Positions 48,655 to 61,443 of a stretch of DNA of 64,000 bases are shown here, piece after piece. A program made the position numbers and the translations under genes. The stretch spans positions 7,606,001 through 7,670,000 of the forward strand of contig NC_090946.1 of the NCBI RefSeq assembly GCF_040807025.1, given 5' to 3'. Every line of letters starts with the position of its first letter. The first letter of the stretch is position 1. The DNA is from Struthio camelus. Taxonomy: Eukaryota; Chordata; Aves; Struthioniformes; Struthionidae. The notes beneath the pieces are model-generated. The model made no database searches. It saw nothing but the letters and a program-made list of their open reading frames with translations, and had not been told where the DNA came from.

Positions 48655-48736
48655 GTGACGCCTGCACGTGAGGCTCCAAAACCGCTTGGCTGGTGTGAAC
48701 CAAGGACTGAATGCAGCATAAGCGGCCGCTGCCACC

Positions 48737-50599
48737 ATGAAGTTGACAGTTGTCTTTCTGCTGGTTGTCCTTGCGTCCTACAGCTGCTCTCGTAAGTATG
48801 ACTTCCGTCAGGCGCAACCTTCCTGCCAACCTGTGAAACGCTCCAGACTTTAAATGCGAAGCAGTATTTTCCCCCCCGCAGCTGCTCTAGCATGATGAGT
48901 CTTGCAATGTTTTGTATATTCTGGGCCTGATAACCGCAGTCCGGCTATGATGGGCTCCACATTTAAGTAACCTCTAAAACGTTAATAGCCTGGAATAGTA
49001 GCCGTTTGCTCACTTTTAGCTAGTTAACGGTTTATTTTATAGACAGCCTCATTTATGTCTTGTAGAGCAAGAGGGGAATTCACTGAAGTGCAGAGAAGCA
49101 GTTACACGCGTAGGGTATAAGAAATGTCATTGCCAAGTACACCCACAGTTACATGCCACGGTGTCTACGGCCCCAGAGGACAGATGTTGCTGATCTATGG
49201 ATTTTCAAGCCATGAAGTTACACATCTCTCCCCGTAAGCTTTGCTTACACCTGGACACTAATTTTGAAACGCGTTCCACCCAAGTATGTCAGGTCCGGAG
49301 AAACAGCCATTGGGAGCCGCGCTACATACTGCAGCTCTAATTGTCACCCGTTCATACCTGTTCTCATTTTTCTCCTTCCAGCATCTGCTGCTTGTGAAAC
49401 TCTGCATGACTTTGTGGAGGCAGCTCTCTATGCCCCTGAAGACCAATACCTGGAGTACATTGCTCGCTTCTTACTTATTACCCCTTCAGTAAAAAAAGGT
49501 GCCCTTGAGCTCAAGTCATGCGCAGAAGGTCTCTCACCAGAAATGAAGGAGGCAAAACTAGCAGCGCTGGTAATTCGATCCTTTTTGTTTGTGTTTTTGT
49601 TCCTTGATTTCTCTTGAAGCTGTCTCAAGCCTATAGGCCCTTCAATGTTATTTTAATTTATAACCCAGTAGCTTAATACAGGCGAAAGTAATTTTGAAAG
49701 CACACCTGCTTGAGTTCCATCCATCTCTCATGGGAACTCAACGTCGTAACCGCCGACCTCGCGAGAGGGCTGCGCAAGCCCTTCGCTGTCCCGGCTGAAA
49801 GCCAGGAAGGGCTCGGTCCCTCCAGCGACCCCCTTCCCTGTTGCGCTCACGAGCCTGCACAGCGCGCGCACCCCAAGGAGGGAAACCAAGCCCTGCCCCA
49901 CAGCAGGCTACAAGGGAGGAAGACTGCGGGTAAGGGACTTTTGAGAGGATAGCGAAGAAGGAAGCCTCAACTTGAAACTTAGAGTAGGTTTGTCGCGATC
50001 CCATGAAACAGGTTTGGGGAGCTCTCTGCCTTTTCGCAAAGTGCCGCGTGCTTTCCTCCCGTTTTCTTCTTCCACTGCTGCCAGCAGTGCAGGACACAGT
50101 ATTGCTTCCCATCCCTGCATCACACTAACCCTTGCTTTCCAAGAGGAGAGGGTAAGGTACGTTCCCGACAGGACAAAAGAGAAGGTTTTCAGGCTTTCTC
50201 TCCCTCCCCCTGCCTACGCTTCCTCCGCATCGAAGAAGGCATCAAAGACTCATCAAGAATATGTACCTCCCATCTGCAAGGGTGATGTGGAGAGATGTCT
50301 AGCAGCAATGATTCATTGTGCAATTAGGAAGTAACTGCGGCCAAAAAGTGTAGGTCTCGATGCCTACGCTACTCTGCTGTTTGCTGTTTTCAGCTGAGCT
50401 GTGCTTTTCCAACAAACCCTGCAGAGATGATCTAACTGGCAGCTGAGTGGAAACGCCCCAGTTCTCACAACGCCTCAGACAATTTGATCAGTCCCAAAGG
50501 CTTTCCTTCTACGTTGTTGTATCTTGGGTTATCTTTGTAGTCATTGTTCTCACTTTTTTACAGGAAAATATAATAGAAAGCTGTGGAAGGCAAGACTAG
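48737..50599 (+). CDS. Secretoglobin A (three-cysteine type)
   Basis: There are three coding exons, 48737-48791, 49382-49569 and 50564-50599, giving 92 aa. This is the standard secretoglobin 3-exon layout with phases 1 and 0. The ATG sits in an ideal GCCACCATGA context. The signal peptide MKLTVVFLLVVLASYSC is followed by a mature chain with Cys23, Cys65 and Cys88: ACETLHDFVEAAL, then ELKSCAEGLSPEM, and ENIIESCGRQD in exon 3. The three cysteines and the spacing resemble the mammaglobin/lipophilin (SCGB2A/1D) groups, which form disulphide-linked four-helix dimers with a hydrophobic pocket. It is secreted and presumably made in epithelium or glands. The exact subfamily cannot be set without a tree. 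Its position next to INCENP matches mammalian synteny. Confidence 0.9.
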
Positions 50600-50769
50600 T
50601 TCCTGGACCTTTCTTTGTGATGACTCCAGATGCTGACTGACCCCGAATGATCCATTTTCACTTTTTCCCCCTTTTTTTGGTCAAGAACTTTCACCCTCTT
50701 CCTGAATAGATAATCGTGTTATCTTAGAACCTGCAACCCTGTTTTCAAATCCCTTAAGTTTCCTGTTAC

Positions 50770-50780
50770 AATAAAATAAA
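50770..50780 (+). terminator. Poly(A) signals of secretoglobin A
   Basis: Two overlapping AATAAA hexamers (50770-50775 and 50775-50780) lie about 170 bp after the stop codon. Confidence 0.8.
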
Positions 50781-53700
50781 AGCAATTAATATCTTTGTTT
50801 GTGAACCTTCTTTTTTAAAGTGTCGGATTTGCAAATTGGCCTCGAGAACATCCTAACCAGCTGCCTAACTTGGCGAGACGGCTATATTTTCACATCTACA
50901 GCTATGAGGTGAAAAAGCACAATATCACTGCAGCTGTCATTCGATTATACTAAATTATGCACAATTAAGGGAACATATGAGTCATTCCTGAAGAAAAAAG
51001 TCTGATGGCTTATTATACAGCAAAAGCAAACCACGTAGTGTTCTCTCAAACCATTTGGAGCGCAAGAGAACATTGTTGGTAACATTAAGAGATAGAGTTG
51101 CTTATGCGCAGAATAAGAACACATTTAAAGCAAAAAATCCATGTAGGTTGAGTGTAACGCCTTTATCGGAGTGCCATGGCATCATTGTGCGTCTGTAATG
51201 AGAAAGGGGATATTTCTTGTCTCCATTCCAGGATGCAAATGAGAACAGGATGTGTCCCTGATGAAAGGATGTCCTCCCCTCCCATTCAGCCCAGACCTTG
51301 CCAGATCGCCTGACACTAATTCAGGCAAATCTGAAATTAAGTTTCCTCTCCAATACAATTATACATGTTCTTTGTTTAAAACCAGAACATGGAAAAAAAA
51401 AAATCCCCTTTTTTTTTTTTTCCCCTTCAAGGCGACCTTGGCCACTCCCAGTGGAATGAGGTCCAGGAATGCAAAAATCGGGACAACTTAGAGCCAGAAC
51501 GGCTGGTGGTGGAAGCTCCCTGGAGCTTTTCAGGTTGGATTAAACTTGCAACTCAGAACCTGAACGACCAAGCGCTAAGGGTGGATTTAGCCTGCATCCC
51601 GGGAATCCTGCAGTGCTCTTTTGTCGTTTTGCTGTCAGGGAGCCAGAGCGTAACTGAGATCAAGAGCTGGGCCGGGTGGCCGCACCGTGCAGTCCCCCCT
51701 TAGGCTGCCTCTGGGAGTGAGGCTGTGAGAGGAGCAAAGTCTAAGCTCCAAATGTACAGCAGATGCTTTCTGAGGTCGTGTTTATTTGGTCGAGAGTCAA
51801 ACATTTTTTAAAGAGTTCTGAAAGAAAAATGTCACCCTGCCCTATTGTGCCAAGTTCAACTCCATCTTGTTCCTCTGCAATGGGATCATCATTTGAGTTT
51901 TCTGTGGCCAACAGATATTTACAAGGAAAAATAGCAGTGGGAAAATACTACTTTTGGTTTTTTGTTTTTTTTTTTTAAGCATCATGAACAAGGAGGAGCA
52001 TTAATAGTCAGTGGTTAATAAGATCTCCTGGGCTTCCCAGGGTGGCTCTTGCATCTCTCCTGTAGTCCTGCCGCACACAGTCTGCGGACAGGCTCTGCTT
52101 GCTAAAACATCAGGGCTTGCTCCTAGCTAAAGGGAATTCATTTTCTAAGCAGCTACAAAAATAAAAATCTTTTCCCCTTGCCTGGAGTTCTCTGCCAAGG
52201 AGCCCATGCCTACAACACATAGAAACGCCGAGGACTATCTGGCTTCCATCTGTGCTGTACCAATATGTGTTAACGTCTTATCCAAAACACACTGTGTTCG
52301 ACCTTTCCTACGCAGCACTTTGTTCACTCTTTTCTGCAGGCATCCCAAAAATATACTGAGGGAGTTTTTCCTGTTCCCTAAGAATTTCTGACTTTCATAT
52401 CGACCTGTTGGAGCCATTAGGTAGGAAGGCCGATGCAGAGAAGCCCTCAGTCTCCTAAACTACATTGCAGAATAACCTGAAGCAAATAGGCGCAGCAGGA
52501 AGGGGAAGGGTACAAAAGCAGCCTTTACGAAACCCTTCTGAACCAGGCATCTGAGCAAAGACAGAGCAGAAGAGTCTCCAACTGCCAATGCTTCATGCCC
52601 GAAGTTCAGGTGGGCAACAGCCGATCACGTTTGTCCAGATCTTACGACTGGTCCCCAAATTTGTCGCATAAAAGTCTGTGGTGGTCAGTGGCTTGAGCAG
52701 CATTAACCGGACACTGGCAGAAGAGGCAATGTGATATTTCCGACTCTTGCAGAAGGCTCCCGGTACGGTGACAGAAGAGGCAATGTGATATTTCCGACTC
52801 TTGCAGAAGGCTCCTGGTACGGTGAAAGCAATTCTGGTTCTCGAAAGAGGCCCGACAAATAAATAGGGTGGCTGTACGGCAAATTCAACACCTCCGCGGA
52901 TAAAAGCAGACAGGGCCAGGAGCTTCCATGGCAGACCGTTGACAGCTACGCTCCTTGCACGCTTAACATTTTAAGACACGAGTATCCATCGAAAGCGGAA
53001 ACTAAGGACAGCGGGACCACAGCATCAGTCTGGATTCGACCTGCCGTCTTTCAGGACCCCCACTGCTTCGCTGTGTTTTACTTGCCCGCAAATGTACTCC
53101 GAAACCCTCTGCCAAAAATCAGGGGGTACTAACAAAAGACCAAGCTAGGATATAAAGTTACTCAAGACCAATCAGATGAATCCGGAAGACATGTGCAGCG
53201 CAGGTACTTAAAGGAGTCAAGCAGTACGGCAGGAAAATCAGCATTTATTTCAAATGCTGTTGGTTGTATACGGAATATGCAATGCCTACGTAAGACCTCA
53301 GAGGCAGAGCGTGCTTTTCCAACGTTTGAAAACATTGCAGATAAATGATAACAAAAAACACAGTTTCACCTACGTAAATACAAGCCCCAGAGAAAAAGGG
53401 TGAACAAGTAGTGGAAATTAATTGCAACATCTAAATATACACATAATAAAGTGTTTAAAGTTTAGCTCTGACTATACTGTTGCCTTCATAAAGGGCTCAG
53501 TTTGACAGTAATCCCTCTGAGAATGTAAATATTGAAGAAAACCGATTGTAACATTGACCTAGACGGTTTGGGGTGGAGTTTCTGCCTGTTGGAAGAACAG
53601 GATGGTAAAAAAACGAACGAGGAGCTCCTAAGGAGTTTAGAAGCAAATCCACGTTATTGACTCTTCTCAGAACAACTTTTTTCCTCTCCCAGCGGACTGT

Positions 53701-55217
53701 TGGCCCTCAAGCTCTCTCTGAAGCTGTGGCTCAGAGGACTTTTTCAGGTTCAGCGCATATTGGAATTTCAGCTATGCAAATATTTGCTGCGTTTATTAGT
53801 TCCCTCTTTCTTCTTCCCCCTTTCCATAGGCACAATAAGTTGAGCTTGCCAACGCCATTCCTGAAGACGGTGGAAAAGTTTCAGTCCTTGCAACACTACG
53901 CCGTGCCCTTTCAAAGTCAGGGCTTGGATGTGTGAATCGTTAAAAAAGACCCCACACGTTTTATTGGCTGCAGCACAGTAATTTTTTTTCAGTGAAGATG
54001 TGGCTCTGCAAAAAAATCTATTGCTTTTTTCTTTCTCACAGCGGGGACGGGCTGAGCCTGTGGAACGTATTACTCGACAGCCACCAGCTGAAAGGCTAAC
54101 TAGAAGAAGCGCTGCTCGTGACATGACCACCCGCTCGTATTAAACCTGCCAAACGCTTTCCTTTGTGGAGAGTACCTCTTAACGTTTCCATGAACGCAGC
54201 TTACCGGAAGCGTCCATGGGACTGATCACACCTCTCTGGATGGCCTTCCCCCATCCATCTTTGGGCTCTAGAGGGGTCCACACATGTGCCAGGAGCTCCT
54301 CCAGCCCTGCGAAGAGCAGGGGAAAGTGAGAATTGGTTGGGTTTCCCCCAAGCGGGTTGACTTAGCCCCAAATGGGCTGAGGAGCCTAGCAATCTCCTCC
54401 AGCTAGCAGAACTACGTCTGTAACTCAAGGCTTAGCCACCGGCGCTGAAGGTAGCTTCAGCTGGCCAACCGTTCTTTACTTTTTACCTTAAAAAAGTGTT
54501 TCACCTGTTTTAGTTTCAGCCAAGTGACACTGTAATGTTCCTCCAAAGATTATCAGCATTCCTCACTCTGCTGCCAGTTCAGAGTTTATGGAGGCAATGT
54601 CTCCGTGCCTCGACAGCAAGGCTGCCCGCTTGGCTGAGAAGCAGCTACAAAGCTATAGAGAAGGAGGGTTTCCAGCTATTGAAGATGTTCTTCCTTAATT
54701 GATGGTTATTTGCACTCATGCATCAGGTTGCTTTTTTTTTTTTTTTTTGTGGATGGCCGCTGATGGTGATGCTTAAAAAGACACGTTAGTCCCAGCTGTG
54801 ATGAGAAGTGGCATTACAGAGGAGGAGAGGGGAACACAAGCGAACAATAATTGTACAAGCAAAGTGGCAGCGGTTCTGCACAAAATCAGCAGGCTGAAAC
54901 AAAGGAGTTCAAAAGTGCCTTGAATAGCACAGCTTGAGGCCGATTTTTGCAGTTCGGCCGCTTGCGAGAACAGAACGATCTCACCTGGCCCGCTGGGCTT
55001 CAAAACCCGTACGCGCCACGTGTAACGTCAGCGTGGACTCTCGCTACCGGAGCGTGGCGTTCGCTGTGCCGGGTGCAACGAGGGCACTTAATGAAAACGG
55101 AGGTCACCACCATTTTTCATCTGTCCGCTTCCTAAACAATCATGGCCTGCGTCCAGTCGCCGTGAGGCTGCGTGACCTGCTGGGACCGTTCCCCGCAGCA
55201 CTGCGTAACTCCCCACG
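50781..55217. other. Intergenic between secretoglobins A and B
   Basis: No gene is supported here. Near 51429 a strong pyrimidine tract and AAG precede a 270-nt open frame (to 51703) with no recognised family. Near 53830 a CCTTTCCATAG acceptor-like site precedes another open frame ending at 53935. Both are unassigned. A 54-bp tandem duplication lies at 52719-52826. Confidence 0.5.
52719..52826. repeat. Tandem duplication, 2 x 54 bp
   Basis: Two adjacent 54-bp copies (52719-52772 and 52773-52826) differ at only one or two positions, for example CTCCCGG against CTCCTGG. Each contains GGCAATGTGATATTTCCG. The near identity means the duplication is recent. Confidence 0.9.
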
Positions 55218-55226
55218 TATATATAT
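55218..55226 (+). promoter_or_regulatory. TATA box of secretoglobin B
   Basis: CACGTATATATATGTC lies about 85 bp before the start codon at 55308, the same geometry as secretoglobins A and C. Confidence 0.7.
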
Positions 55227-55307
55227 GTCTTAGCGCTTTGCATTCAGTCCCAAAGGAAGCTCGTTGCCTTTCACCGCTTAACACCCGGCGTACAGGCTCT
55301 CTCCACC

Positions 55308-58300
55308 ATGAAGCTGACTGTTATTCTGCTCATCACCATCGTGCTTTGCAGCTCCCTTGGTAAGTTTTACCACTTACAGAAAAAAAGAGAGGATTTGGGG
55401 GATGGTTATTATTATTATTTTGTTCTAGACAATTTGTAGCTGCAACCCTACTGGCAGAAACAACGCCTCCGTGCTTCCCACTGAAGACTTCTGCAGGTAA
55501 CAGGGAAATTTAGCTCTCTGGCCTCCAAAGGAAATACTAATCACTGCAACTTGTAGGTGGCCACTGAGGTTTGGGGTTTTTTTCTCACTTAGACGTTTAG
55601 GGCAGGGTTCACCTGACTAAATCTGGGCTCTAAAACACAACGATGACCAGTGCTCGATGAGTTGGCCCTGGGCTCTCCTTTGAGTCAACGGTTCGCCCTA
55701 AAGCCACTGGTGCCTCCGCTATGTTAGATGAGCTTCCCTGCCGGCTCCAAGGACCAGACCTCCGTGGGCTGGCCAGAGAGCCTAGGAGATGTATCTCAGA
55801 CGTAGATGCTTGACCTTAGGCAAAATGAATCCCCCTGCCCCCAACTCCGGTATTTGATGGTGGGCAGCCACGACTCTGCCTCACTAACGTTACCTCCACG
55901 CTTGCCTCCTCGGCCCTGTGAAGGCGTCTCATCTGGGGCAACGCTGAAGCTGGAGTGCCGGAACATAGAAAGCAAAAACGGGTTAAAAAGGAAACCAGGG
56001 AGGTGAAAATGCGTATGAAAACAGAGGCAATGTTTTTGGAGCTGTCTGGGGCTTGGCGGGTGAAGGCACAGCCTGGTTAATTCCTCCAAAGTCGTTACCC
56101 AAGTGCGTAGTTGCTGGCAGTTAGGGTTAGAGAAACACTAGGCTGTCCGGGGGTTTGCCGTACATCGATTCGACAGTCGTCTAGATTATCTCATCAGATA
56201 AAGAAACTTAAAAAGTAGGTAGAGAATATGGATTTTTGTTAAAGTGATTCTCACGTCAGAGCTCATAAATTAAGAACAGGGGCCATAATACAAGAATTGA
56301 GCAGGCTGCCGAATTTCTTGGAGCGGTGATTAAACCGAGGCAGTTCCCACGGAGGGAGCACGGAGAGGGGATGAGATTAGCTGGGCAGCCCTGGAAGAAG
56401 AGCAGGGGGAGCAAAAGGAGCCGTTTTTGGCGGTACAAGACGGGCAGCAAGAGTTGGGCTTGAAGGGCAGAGACGTGAAGAGAGCAGCGACGTTTCCAGT
56501 CTCACCTGAAACGCTGGCCGATCCCGAGGCGGGAGGTAAAACGTCACGACCGCAGGCTGCAGACCACACGGCCGACCAGCGACGACACGCGCACAGATGG
56601 GAGAAGGGAGCTGGGAGGGTTGTTTTTTTTTTTTTTTTTTTTTGGCTAGCGGGGTAGAAAGCAGGGAACAACCTCAGGAAGCAAAGGTTTACGGAAGAGG
56701 CCGGGGGCAGGGGGGGGAGAAAAAACCCAGGAAGGAAGCCAGAGAAGAAGCTGGACGCAGGGAGAGAAGATAGCAGGGCTGAAGATCGGGGAGGAAATTT
56801 GGCTATTGCGGCGGAGGCGGGGGGGTGGCTAACGGGTAAGGTCGGCGATGTATGAGGAAAGCGAACCTGAAGGAGCGGGAGGTTTGTTCGCCGCTTTGTG
56901 TTTCGCGCTCCAGGTGCCGGCTGGGCTCACGAGGTTGTCCCTGGCTTCCTGCAGACCCTGCTCCAAGGCACTGCGGAGCAGCTGTACGCCGGGCCCATTT
57001 CTCAACGCAAACTCGACGATGTGACTAAAGCTGCTCTGACTGCGCTGAAGAAATGTATCGGCGAGCTCTCTCCCGAGCACGTCCAGGCCCTTCTCAATCT
57101 GCTGGTAATGAATTCTCGTTACTGTTCTCAAAACGAGCGATCATAACCGCGCGCAGCCTTGTGCCAGGTTCTGGACAAGGAGCATCCCCACGCTTTCCCT
57201 TCAGCGTGTCTCGGCCTCAGCGGAGGTTGGGGCGGCCAGGAAGAGCTGTCGTCACCCAGCTCTGCTTCCGACTCCCTCGACAGCCTCGGACGACCTTTTT
57301 GTCCCATCTATTAAAAGCAGGGGAGTCCTGCTGCAGAGGAAGCGCGTTCCTGCACAAAGCTGCCAAGCTCTTGGCAAAACCGTTGGGCAAAAGCTGGCCT
57401 CTGCAACGGCCACGCCGACTTTTCGCGTTGTCCGGCATTTCTGCGACCAGAGGCGCCGGGTGCCCCGCGGCTACACGGCACCGCTCGTCTTGCAGACGAA
57501 CCATCAGAAGCCGATGGGTGGAAAACCATGTGAACGGGGAGAAAAGCAAAGCTGCACGTCCTCCAAAGAACTTGCCCTTCGACAAGCAAAGCTGACGACT
57601 TGCTTCATCCCTTTGATACCTATAAAACGTAGCAGTAAGAGGCAGGCAAGCTTGCTGGCGAGCAACGGGGCGACGCGAGCCAGAGCGGGGACCCTTTAAC
57701 GTGACTGATGTGCTACGGGGACACCAGCTCCCCGGCGGCGGTGGGGGGGGGGGGGGGGAGGCACCTGCTCCCTGCAGGTGTATTACTAGGAATAAAGCCA
57801 AAAAGAAAAGCTGTAGGCGACAGCAAGCGAGATTCGAGCGTATGTGACACGCTTGCCCCCGGCTGGTGTTTGCACGCCGACCTCGCGAGCCCCCGCAGGT
57901 GGGAGGCTCGCTAAGCCTTTGTGTCCCCCCCCCCGACCCCGACGTCGGGCCAGAGGTTACGAGTTCGGCGTCTCAGCTCCCGTACCACGCGCACATCTGG
58001 CTCGTCCCCGCAGCTGTGTATTTTTAAAAGCTTGTCTGCATGCAAATATTACTTTCGAATTGGGATTTTCCAGTTCCACCGAAACTCCGTTGTTTTAAGA
58101 AAGCCCAGGCTGGGTCACTCACGCGGTGGGACTTCAGGCTGATCTTAGTTGCACCGGTTTTGGGTGAGTTCAGAGGAACTGCTTTCGATCTGCAAAGGGG
58201 AGAAATCAGGCTTAAGGCCCCACTTTCTAGCCGACCTGACGCTACAGGATTGAGGCCGAGGTCCCCAGGGGGACTGAAGAGCTCAGGTTGAGAGCTGGGA

Positions 58301-58494
58301 CCACGGTCCTGGAGTTACTCCTGGAGCAACCGCCGCAGGTTTGAACAAACAGCTTGCTTCCAGCTGCCCTGGGAAGACGCGCCCTCAGGCCGGCTTTATT
58401 ACTTCTTTAGCATGGCCTTCGCAAAACGCAAAATTTTTTTTTTTTTTTTAAATGCAATTTTTGTTCTTCGTTTCAGCTGATCGCAGCTAGGTAG
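55308..58494 (+). CDS. Secretoglobin B, lacking the first cysteine
   Basis: Exon 1 is 55308-55359 (signal MKLTVILLITIVLCSSL) and exon 2 is 56914-57104. Together they give 81 codons with the usual phases 1 and 0. Exon 2 carries WAHEVVPGFLQTLLQGTAEQ and ALKKCIGELSPEHVQALL. Cys65 aligns with Cys65 of secretoglobin A, but residue 23 is His where A has Cys. Exon 3 is uncertain. The reading used here is 58477-58494 (LIAAR, stop), followed by AATAAA at 58742. An alternative is 58994-59017 (KLVRTEA, stop), followed by AATAAA at 59302. Neither restores a C-terminal cysteine. The fold features resemble Fel d 1 chain 1 and SCGB1 proteins. It is probably a secreted small helical protein with altered dimer bonding, or a gene beginning to decay. 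Confidence 0.72.
57743..57758 (+). repeat. Poly-G run of 16
   Basis: Sixteen consecutive G residues follow CGGCGGCGGT in the second intron of secretoglobin B. Capable of G-quadruplex formation and prone to sequencing error. Confidence 0.9.
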
Positions 58495-58741
58495 CTTTAA
58501 TTCCTCTCGCGGCCGGCAGGCAAGCGGGACGCAGGGTCAGCTGCTTGTGGCTTCGGTGAGAGCGCTGCGGGGTAAAAGCTCTGGGATTTAACTAACTCCC
58601 CGTTTAAGTCTTAACGTAACCGTCCCCACTTAAACCGTCTATTTTTTAAAACATGCCTGATGAGGCACGGATGCCAAGTTGCCTTTTTTGAAATGTCACA
58701 CTCAAGAGCCAGGAACACAACACACAGCCAGATGGAAGTCT

Positions 58742-58747
58742 AATAAA
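58742..58747 (+). terminator. Candidate poly(A) signal of secretoglobin B
   Basis: AATAAA lies 248 bp after the stop of the first exon 3 option. A second AATAAA at 59302-59307 would serve the alternative exon. Confidence 0.5.
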
Positions 58748-59301
58748 GTTATTTCCGAAGACAAAATACCCTTGACCTACAGGATTCTTTTATTACATGA
58801 ATCTCCGGGACTTCACTTATTTTCCTTCTGCTTCTCTCCGAAAGCATAGCCCATCTGACCAGCTGATTAAACTAACCTCATGCTGTCAACATACTCTCTG
58901 ATCTTGCTGTTTCAAAAATTACATCGTGACGTGCACAGTCGTTTTAGGAGAACTTTGGCGTCCTACATTCACCGCTTTTGCTTTCTTTTTCAGAAACTCG
59001 TTCGGACAGAGGCTTAAAGGGGCAAAATCGTCCTTGGGATTTGGCAGTTTCACCCAGTCACTGATAACGCTTCACGCTGACTTCCAGTTGCTTCTATCCA
59101 AAGCCTCTGGGAAGACAACAACCACGAGCCCCAGAGCAAGCCAGGACACCGGTAGCCGCTTTTCCTGAACTCGCCGTGCTGAACCCTACACCCTGTCACC
59201 TTCCCGTGTACATCAGATCGCATTTCGCAGGAGGTCACTTCTAAGTTCTACAGAAAATTCAGATGATGCCTGGAAAATGATTTATGCCATCCGTTTTCAT
59301 A

Positions 59302-59307
59302 AATAAA
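59302..59307 (+). terminator. Alternative poly(A) signal near secretoglobin B
   Basis: CATAAATAAAGG contains AATAAA 285 bp after the alternative stop at 59015-59017. Which of the two signals is used decides which third exon is real. Confidence 0.45.
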
Positions 59308-61164
59308 GGTCTTTGTTGTCCTTTTCACTGTTAGGGCAAAGCGGCATTTGTGTGGGTAAAGTCAAACCAACAACGTTACTAGAGCGATCCACCGCGCACA
59401 CGTGCCGGGGGTCAGCAGTCCAACTCAGTGACCTGCGGGAAACAAGTCCTCAATCAAAGCAACTTTTCCCAGGCGCTGACCATCTTCATAATAACTGTAG
59501 TAGCTCTGCTAGCAAATGAGCCCAAATCTGCTGAGCATTGACTGAACATAGCCAGTAGCTTTGGACCCCACTCTTAGTCCTAGCACCTAGCATCCCTAAG
59601 AAGCCCACAGGCAGTCACCTGCAGGAGAAGTGATATTTCAGGGGCTGACTGCAGCAAAAACCTGAAAGCAAGCTGGGTGCCCAGTGATCCCCAAGGGAAA
59701 CCGGGGCCGGCACCACGAGGGCACCTCACCCCAAAGCTCTCTGTCCCTTTGCAGCGGGGCCTCAGAGGAAAACATCACAGCAGGCAGTCTCCTCTTCTAC
59801 ATGCCCAAGGACATTGCTCCCTGGACGGCTTGTTGCACGTTTCCCCACTGCTTCCATTTCTCTTCAGCTTCAAGCTGCTAGATGTACTGAGTCCACCCGA
59901 ACTCATAAGTAAGGTTACAGGGGCAGATAATTTCCTTTTTCTGGAACGAACCAATGTATCATCTCAATACAGCCCGCTCTGCAGGGAGGTGAGCCGGCGG
60001 ACCGCACGGTTTTGCCCCAGCCGCCTGTGCCGTGGGGTCCACCCGCAGGGCTCTGGGTAGGGACCAAAGAGCGCGAGCAGAACCGTGTGTTACAGCCACG
60101 ACACAGCCCTAAAAGCAGAGCTGTCCCAGCTGAGTTAACCCACAACCTGAACGTCTCAGGAGGACAGCGTGCAGCAAGGTGGACGTAGATGCGCGTTCCT
60201 CTGCAGCTCAGGTGGTCGGCACGGCTCCTCGTCTTTCAACAACAGGATCAAGCTCCGTGATGAGAGTGAGGAAAAGCAGCGTTTACTTATGACAAGGATA
60301 CTGTTTTCCAAAACGGGTGCAGAAGCCACCCTGGCAAGAACGTAGCACGAGTTAAAAAAAAAAAACCTTCTTGGTTGAAGGCAAACATTGGCAGGGGCTG
60401 AGTCGTTTGTCGCTGCTGGCAGAGCACAGCCCCGACATTTCCAAGCAGAGTTTGTGCAACTGCAAAGTACAGCACGAAGGAAATCAGCGCTAGCAAACGG
60501 CCCAGGTCATGAGCGTTACCCATGACTTGTTAGTCACCGAGGGCAAGTAGATCCGACCAGCTAAGGAGGAAGGTGTGTGCCAAATGCAGAGGGCAGCTGG
60601 GCCCATGAGAACTTGCACGCTTTACGACAATGGCTGGAAGCAGCCAGGCTCATTGAGACCAAGCTGTGGTGCAACCTGCAAAGTCTTTTTGGCACAGATG
60701 AGCCCTTGAAAGTCCAGGGCCCTGCCACCTTGCTGAAGGATCACAGTAGGTCTTTCTGAAGACAGGTAGAGCCACTTGAATCCAGCTCTCCGCCAGTTGA
60801 GGCCAGTTATTTAAAAAAAAAAAAACCCTGGAGCTGCCTAGGAGCTGATTAGATAACCACCAATTAACTAGTATCACATTGAAGTATGCCGCCCATACGG
60901 CCTGTTACTGTTGCTACTAGCAGAAATAAATTAAAGTCAGCAAGTTCACCAAAAAGAGTGAAGGGTACGTCCATGTACTTCTCGGCAAACAGAGGAAGCA
61001 GTGAAATAAGAAACTCCTTATTTACTAAAAGCAATTCCTTCCAAATCAGCAGAACCGACTACAGTGCTGACCATTCCGGGAATCTGAAACATGGTGGTTG
61101 TTGGTGTTGCTGCTTTGTTAAAAACCAGAAAAACAGCTGAGACCCCCTGCTAGCCCTAAGCGAC
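59308..61164. other. Intergenic, nothing recognised
   Basis: Several open frames of 60-130 codons occur (for example 59677-60060), but none has a signal peptide, a recognised family or convincing splice context. Two short poly-A tracts lie near 60355 and 60815. Confidence 0.5.
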
Positions 61165-61443
61165 TCTTCCTCTCAGTGGTGCCCAGTGACAGGACGAGAG
61201 GCGATGGGCACAAACCGAAACTCAGGAAATTCCGTCTGAACATAAATTTGCTTGCTGTGAGGGTGGTTGGACGCTGGAACGGGTTGCCCAGAGAGGCTGT
61301 GGAGTCTCCATCCTTGGAAATAACACCTGACCGGACGTGGTCCAGGGCAACCCGCTCTAGGGGACCCTGCTTGAGCAGAGGGTTGGACCAGGTGGTCTCC
61401 AGAGGTCCCTGCCAACCTCCACTGTTCTGCAGTTCTATGAATC
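61165..61443 (+). mobile_element. CR1 LINE, 5'-truncated 3' end
   Basis: The sequence follows the conserved CR1 3' end: CAGTGGTGCCCAGTGACAGG, GGCGATGGGCACAAACCGAA, GTGAGGGTGGTTGGACGCTG, GGTTGCCCAGAGAGGCTGTG, GAGTCTCCATCCTTGGA, GGGTTGGACCAGGTGG, ending TTCTATGAATC. CR1 is the main non-LTR retrotransposon of birds and other sauropsids. Copies are usually truncated at the 5' side, as here. No reverse transcriptase frame remains. Confidence 0.92.

Noticed and set aside
51389-51703. Open frame of 104 codons after a poly-T and AAG acceptor-like site
   Set aside because: No family, signal peptide or partner exon was recognised, so it was left as intergenic.
53657-53935. Possible extra secretoglobin exon 2 behind CCTTTCCATAG
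   Set aside because: The frame (FLKTVEKFQSLQHYAVPF) lacks the conserved cysteine and usual exon length. The phase-1 reading required of a secretoglobin exon 2 meets a stop within a few codons, and no signal-peptide exon precedes it.
57217-57801. A 194-codon minus-strand open frame in secretoglobin B intron 2
   Set aside because: It crosses the G16 run (translated as poly-Pro) and lacks any recognisable domain.
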